Assembly: GCA_022792175.1 (NCBI GenBank)
Contig: JAAWAN010000021.1
Span: forward strand, 1-64,000
Origin: Provencibacterium sp.
GTDB taxonomy: Bacteria > Bacillota > Clostridia > Oscillospirales > Ruminococcaceae
Direction of reading: 5' to 3'
Length of the DNA stretch: 64,000 nucleotides
Of the stretch, positions 62,047 to 64,000 are shown one piece after another. The notes under the pieces are model-generated. The model was given only the letters and a program-made list of their open reading frames with translations, made no database searches and was not told the DNA's origin. Positions within the stretch are counted from its first letter, which is position 1; each line of letters opens with the position of its first letter. The position numbers and the translations under genes are program-made.

Positions 62047-62931
62047 GTGGAGCTTGCCGTTATCCAGGCGATACAGTCGCTCTCCTGCCCGGCGCTGGAT
62101 ATTTTCTTTCAGGCCGTCACCCTGTTTGGCGAACCGCTGATGCTGGTGCTGCTGGTTACCGGCCTCTACTGGGCAATAGATAAGCGGCAGGGGGAGCGGC
62201 TGGCCTTTGCGCTGGCCGTTTCGCTGCCGCTGTGCGGGCTGCTCAAGCAGCTTTTCCGGGCGCCGCGTCCAATCGGGGAGCCGGGCATCCGCTCGCTGCG
62301 GACAAAAACCGCCACCGGCTATTCCTTCCCGAGCGGCCACACCCAGAGTGCGGCCACCGCCTTCGGCAGCCTGGCGGACATGCAAAAAAATCCCATCCTT
62401 CGCTGGGGCTGCGGGGCACTCATGCTGCTGGTGGGCCTCTCCCGGCTCTATCTGGGCGTTCACTATCCGAAGGACGTGCTGGCCGGGCTGGCGCTGGGCC
62501 TTCTCTGTTCCTTTGGGGCAGGCGCTCTCTTTTCGCGGGTAAAGGAGAGGGCACTTCTCTATCTCGTCAGCGCCGCAGCGCTGGCGCCCTTTCTGTTTTA
62601 CTTCGGCGGGCATGAGCTGACTGCCGCCGGGGGATGCCTGCTGGGCTTCGGGCTGGCGGTTTTGTTTGAAAAATATTTAGTGGGCTTTACCACCGAGGTC
62701 CCCGTCAGGATCAGGCTGCTGCGCTGGCTTTTCGGCCTGGCGCTGCTGGGAAGCCTGGCCGCCCTGCTGAAAGCGCTGCTGCCCGCCGCGCCCCTCTATG
62801 TTCTGCTGCGCTATGCGCTGCTCGTTTTCACCGGAATGGGCCTTTATCCCTGGCTGTTTACTGCCTTTGAGAGAAATGTCTGGAAAAGAAAGCACTATCT
62901 GCCCGGAAATCAGCCAAAAGATAACAGATAG
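62047..62931 (+). CDS. PAP2-family membrane phosphatase
   Basis: 294 aa, GTG start immediately after the amidohydrolase stop. Catalytic motifs KQLFRAPRP (near 73-81), YSFPSGHTQ (near 95-103) and SRLYLGVHYPKDV (near 135-147) are complete; about eight membrane helices. Acts on lipid phosphates such as undecaprenyl pyrophosphate or phosphatidate. Translationally coupled to the preceding gene. Confidence 0.88.
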   Translation: MELAVIQAIQSLSCPALDIFFQAVTLFGEPLMLVLLVTGLYWAIDKRQGERLAFALAVSLPLCGLLKQLFRAPRPIGEPGIRSLRTKTATGYSFPSGHTQSAATAFGSLADMQKNPILRWGCGALMLLVGLSRLYLGVHYPKDVLAGLALGLLCSFGAGALFSRVKERALLYLVSAAALAPFLFYFGGHELTAAGGCLLGFGLAVLFEKYLVGFTTEVPVRIRLLRWLFGLALLGSLAALLKALLPAAPLYVLLRYALLVFTGMGLYPWLFTAFERNVWKRKHYLPGNQPKDNR

Positions 62932-63000
62932 GCCAAAGCGCCTCTTTTCTCTCACTTGCTTAAGGGCACGAAACAAAGCAAGCCATCTTTCATTTCGAAG

Positions 63001-63453
63001 CTATCCTAATAAATCGAACGCCGTCAATACTTTTTCGGTTTCTGCAATGTCCTTTTCAATCAGCGGACGCATACTGCTCTTATACTTCGATAAATCAGCC
63101 CCCCGCAAATGGGACAATATCGCCGGAATATACTGCGGCTTTGCTGAACCCACCTGTGCCAGGGCTTTGATGCACTGTCTGGCTGTAATCGGTTTTTCAT
63201 CCGTTACATGCGCGAGAAAATCAGAAATAACGGCATCAAAGCGATTCGCCTCATCCCACTGGGCATTTGCCGCAAGAATATACAGCGCCCGATTTCTGAC
63301 CAATGATTTGGGATGATGCAGCAGCGAGGCGAAATCATCAAAGTATTCATACCATTCATCTGTTTGCTGGCTTTCAGCAATAATTTTTTCGGCAAAAGCA
63401 CAGGCAAATTGATTGTCCTTCGCCGTCAATTTTGCTGTGATATTTTCTTTCAT
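63001..63453 (-). CDS. HEAT-like helical repeat protein
   Basis: 150 aa, fully helical in appearance; FASLLHHPKSLVRNRALYIL and RQCIKALAQVGSAKPQYIP are consistent with HEAT-type repeats. GGGAGGG precedes the start. Base composition is lower in GC than neighbours, so it may be acquired. Function unknown. Positions 63454-63657 contain no gene. Confidence 0.65.
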   Translation of the reverse strand: MKENITAKLTAKDNQFACAFAEKIIAESQQTDEWYEYFDDFASLLHHPKSLVRNRALYILAANAQWDEANRFDAVISDFLAHVTDEKPITARQCIKALAQVGSAKPQYIPAILSHLRGADLSKYKSSMRPLIEKDIAETEKVLTAFDLLG

Positions 63454-63657
63454 TCTCAGCCCTCCCGCTTTTGATTGACCAATCTGCCGCCACTAAAGTG
63501 TACTACCCCTGCAAACCGTTTTCAACCTTCATTTGGGGAGCTGGCAGCAGAAAACATAAAAAGCTGCTCCGACCGAAAATAAATCCCCCCAAAGGCTGCT
63601 AAAGCAGCCGTCACGAATCAACTGCAGAAAATCCCTCATCCGGCAGATGTTTTATAG

Positions 63658-63685
63658 TTGCAAATACCGACGGATGTGATATACT
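63658..63685 (+). promoter_or_regulatory. promoter of uvrB
   Basis: TTGCAA, 16 bp, TATACT. Confidence 0.7.
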
Positions 63686-63691
63686 AAAAAA

Positions 63692-63703
63692 GAACATATG
63701 CTC
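63692..63703. promoter_or_regulatory. LexA (DinR) box
   Basis: GAACATATGCTC matches the Firmicutes SOS box GAACNNNNGTTC in 11 of 12 positions of the GAACATATGTTC form. It lies 6 bp after the -10 of uvrB, where repressor would block transcription. Confidence 0.8.
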
Positions 63704-63727
63704 TTTTGGAAAAAAGGAGGCGCTGTC

Positions 63728-64000
63728 TTGGAAGGCTTTCAGCTTGTTTCATCCTACCGGCCGACGGGTGATCAGCCCGAGGCCATCGAAATGCTGGCAG
63801 AGGGGATTCTGCGCGGCGACCGGGAGCAGACGCTTTTAGGCGTTACCGGATCGGGCAAGACCTTCACGATGGCCAACATCATCGAAAAGGTAAACCGGCC
63901 GACGCTGGTGCTCGCGCACAACAAAACGCTCGCCGCCCAGCTCTGCTCCGAGTTCCGGGAATTTTTTCCCCACAACGCGGTGGAATACTTCGTCTCCTAC
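63728..64000 (+). CDS. uvrB: excinuclease ABC subunit B (5' part)
   Basis: First 91 codons, cut by the window end. [17 protein letters not shown] is the family opening and [15 protein letters not shown] is Walker [19 protein letters not shown] and EYFVSY follow as in UvrB, whose beta-hairpin comes next. TTG start at 63728 with AAGGAGG at 7 nt. Damage-recognition helicase of nucleotide excision repair; SOS control is indicated by the LexA box. Confidence 0.95.
   Translation, partial: MEGFQLVSSYRPTGDQPEAIEMLAEGILRGDREQTLLGVTGSGKTFTMANIIEKVNRPTLVLAHNKTLAAQLCSEFREFFPHNAVEYFVSY

Noticed and set aside
61357-62613. 418-codon antisense frame over amidohydrolase and PAP2 genes
   Set aside because: Both genes on the plus strand have full motifs; the antisense frame has none.
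1-64000. CRISPR arrays, rRNA genes, complete insertion sequences
   Set aside because: No regularly spaced repeat arrays, no rRNA sequence and no transposase gene were seen on reading both strands.

Overview
The window is most likely from a GC-rich, endospore-forming gut Clostridium of the Oscillospiraceae type. The evidence is an interrupted pro-sigma-K gene, a BofC-like protein, two CUT1-type sugar ABC systems with LplB/LplC-like permeases, a PyrR attenuator, a LexA box of Firmicutes type, an anaerobic-type sulfatase and clostridial gene neighbourhoods (yceD-rpmF, DUF512-der). Taxonomy is inferred from gene content only.

Layout. 0-6.7 kb: sugar-binding lipoprotein, two permeases, an esterase-like hydrolase and a convergent GH88 unsaturated uronyl hydrolase. 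6.8-8.3 kb: two tRNA-Ser genes followed by small phage- or element-like genes. 8.5-11.4 kb: three-gene ABC-2 exporter. 11.6-15.5 kb: aldo/keto reductase, pyrE and a uracil permease behind a PyrR attenuator. 15.5-19.5 kb: GHL6-type glycosidase, an unknown nuclease-like protein, DUF4430 protein and ECF S-component. 19.5-22.1 kb: AT-richer accessory patch with acetyltransferases, a GNAT-nucleoside phosphorylase fusion and gene debris. 22-23.7 kb: histidine phosphatase and FNT channel.

23.8-31.8 kb is the most interesting part. sigK is split into a 212-codon 5' piece and a 23-codon 3' piece by a 7.25-kb element flanked by near-identical 17-bp sites (16/17). The element carries a large serine recombinase next to the 3' piece, as in the Bacillus skin element, a tiny ORF, and a three-gene operon: TerB_N/TerB_C protein, BrxD-like (DUF2791) ATPase and Lhr-like DEVH helicase, with its own vegetative promoter. 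Joining the flanks in silico recreates an uninterrupted sigma-K reading frame. The cargo looks like a stress or defence module carried by a developmentally excised element.

31.9-37 kb: NfeD and stomatin-like membrane proteins, malic enzyme plus two-subunit fumarase, and a broken flagellin gene. 37-40.6 kb: DUF1848 protein, secreted transglutaminase-like protein and DEAD-box RNA helicase with a long leader. 41-49.6 kb: YesM/YesN-type two-component system divergent from a second sugar ABC transporter and a sulfatase, probably a sulfated-glycan locus. 49.8-54 kb: nitroreductase, catalytically dead-looking rhomboid, second aldo/keto reductase, flavin/pyridoxamine-oxidase-like protein and a cytoplasmic GH13 amylase. 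54-64 kb: class A PBP, BofC-like protein, yceD, rpmF, DUF512, der, amidohydrolase, PAP2 phosphatase, a helical-repeat protein and the start of uvrB under a LexA box.

At least three intergenic regions hold the same compound hairpin repeat, whose stems vary in sequence but keep pairing. Several start codons were set from ribosome-binding-site spacing rather than from the longest open frame; these choices are stated in the entries.
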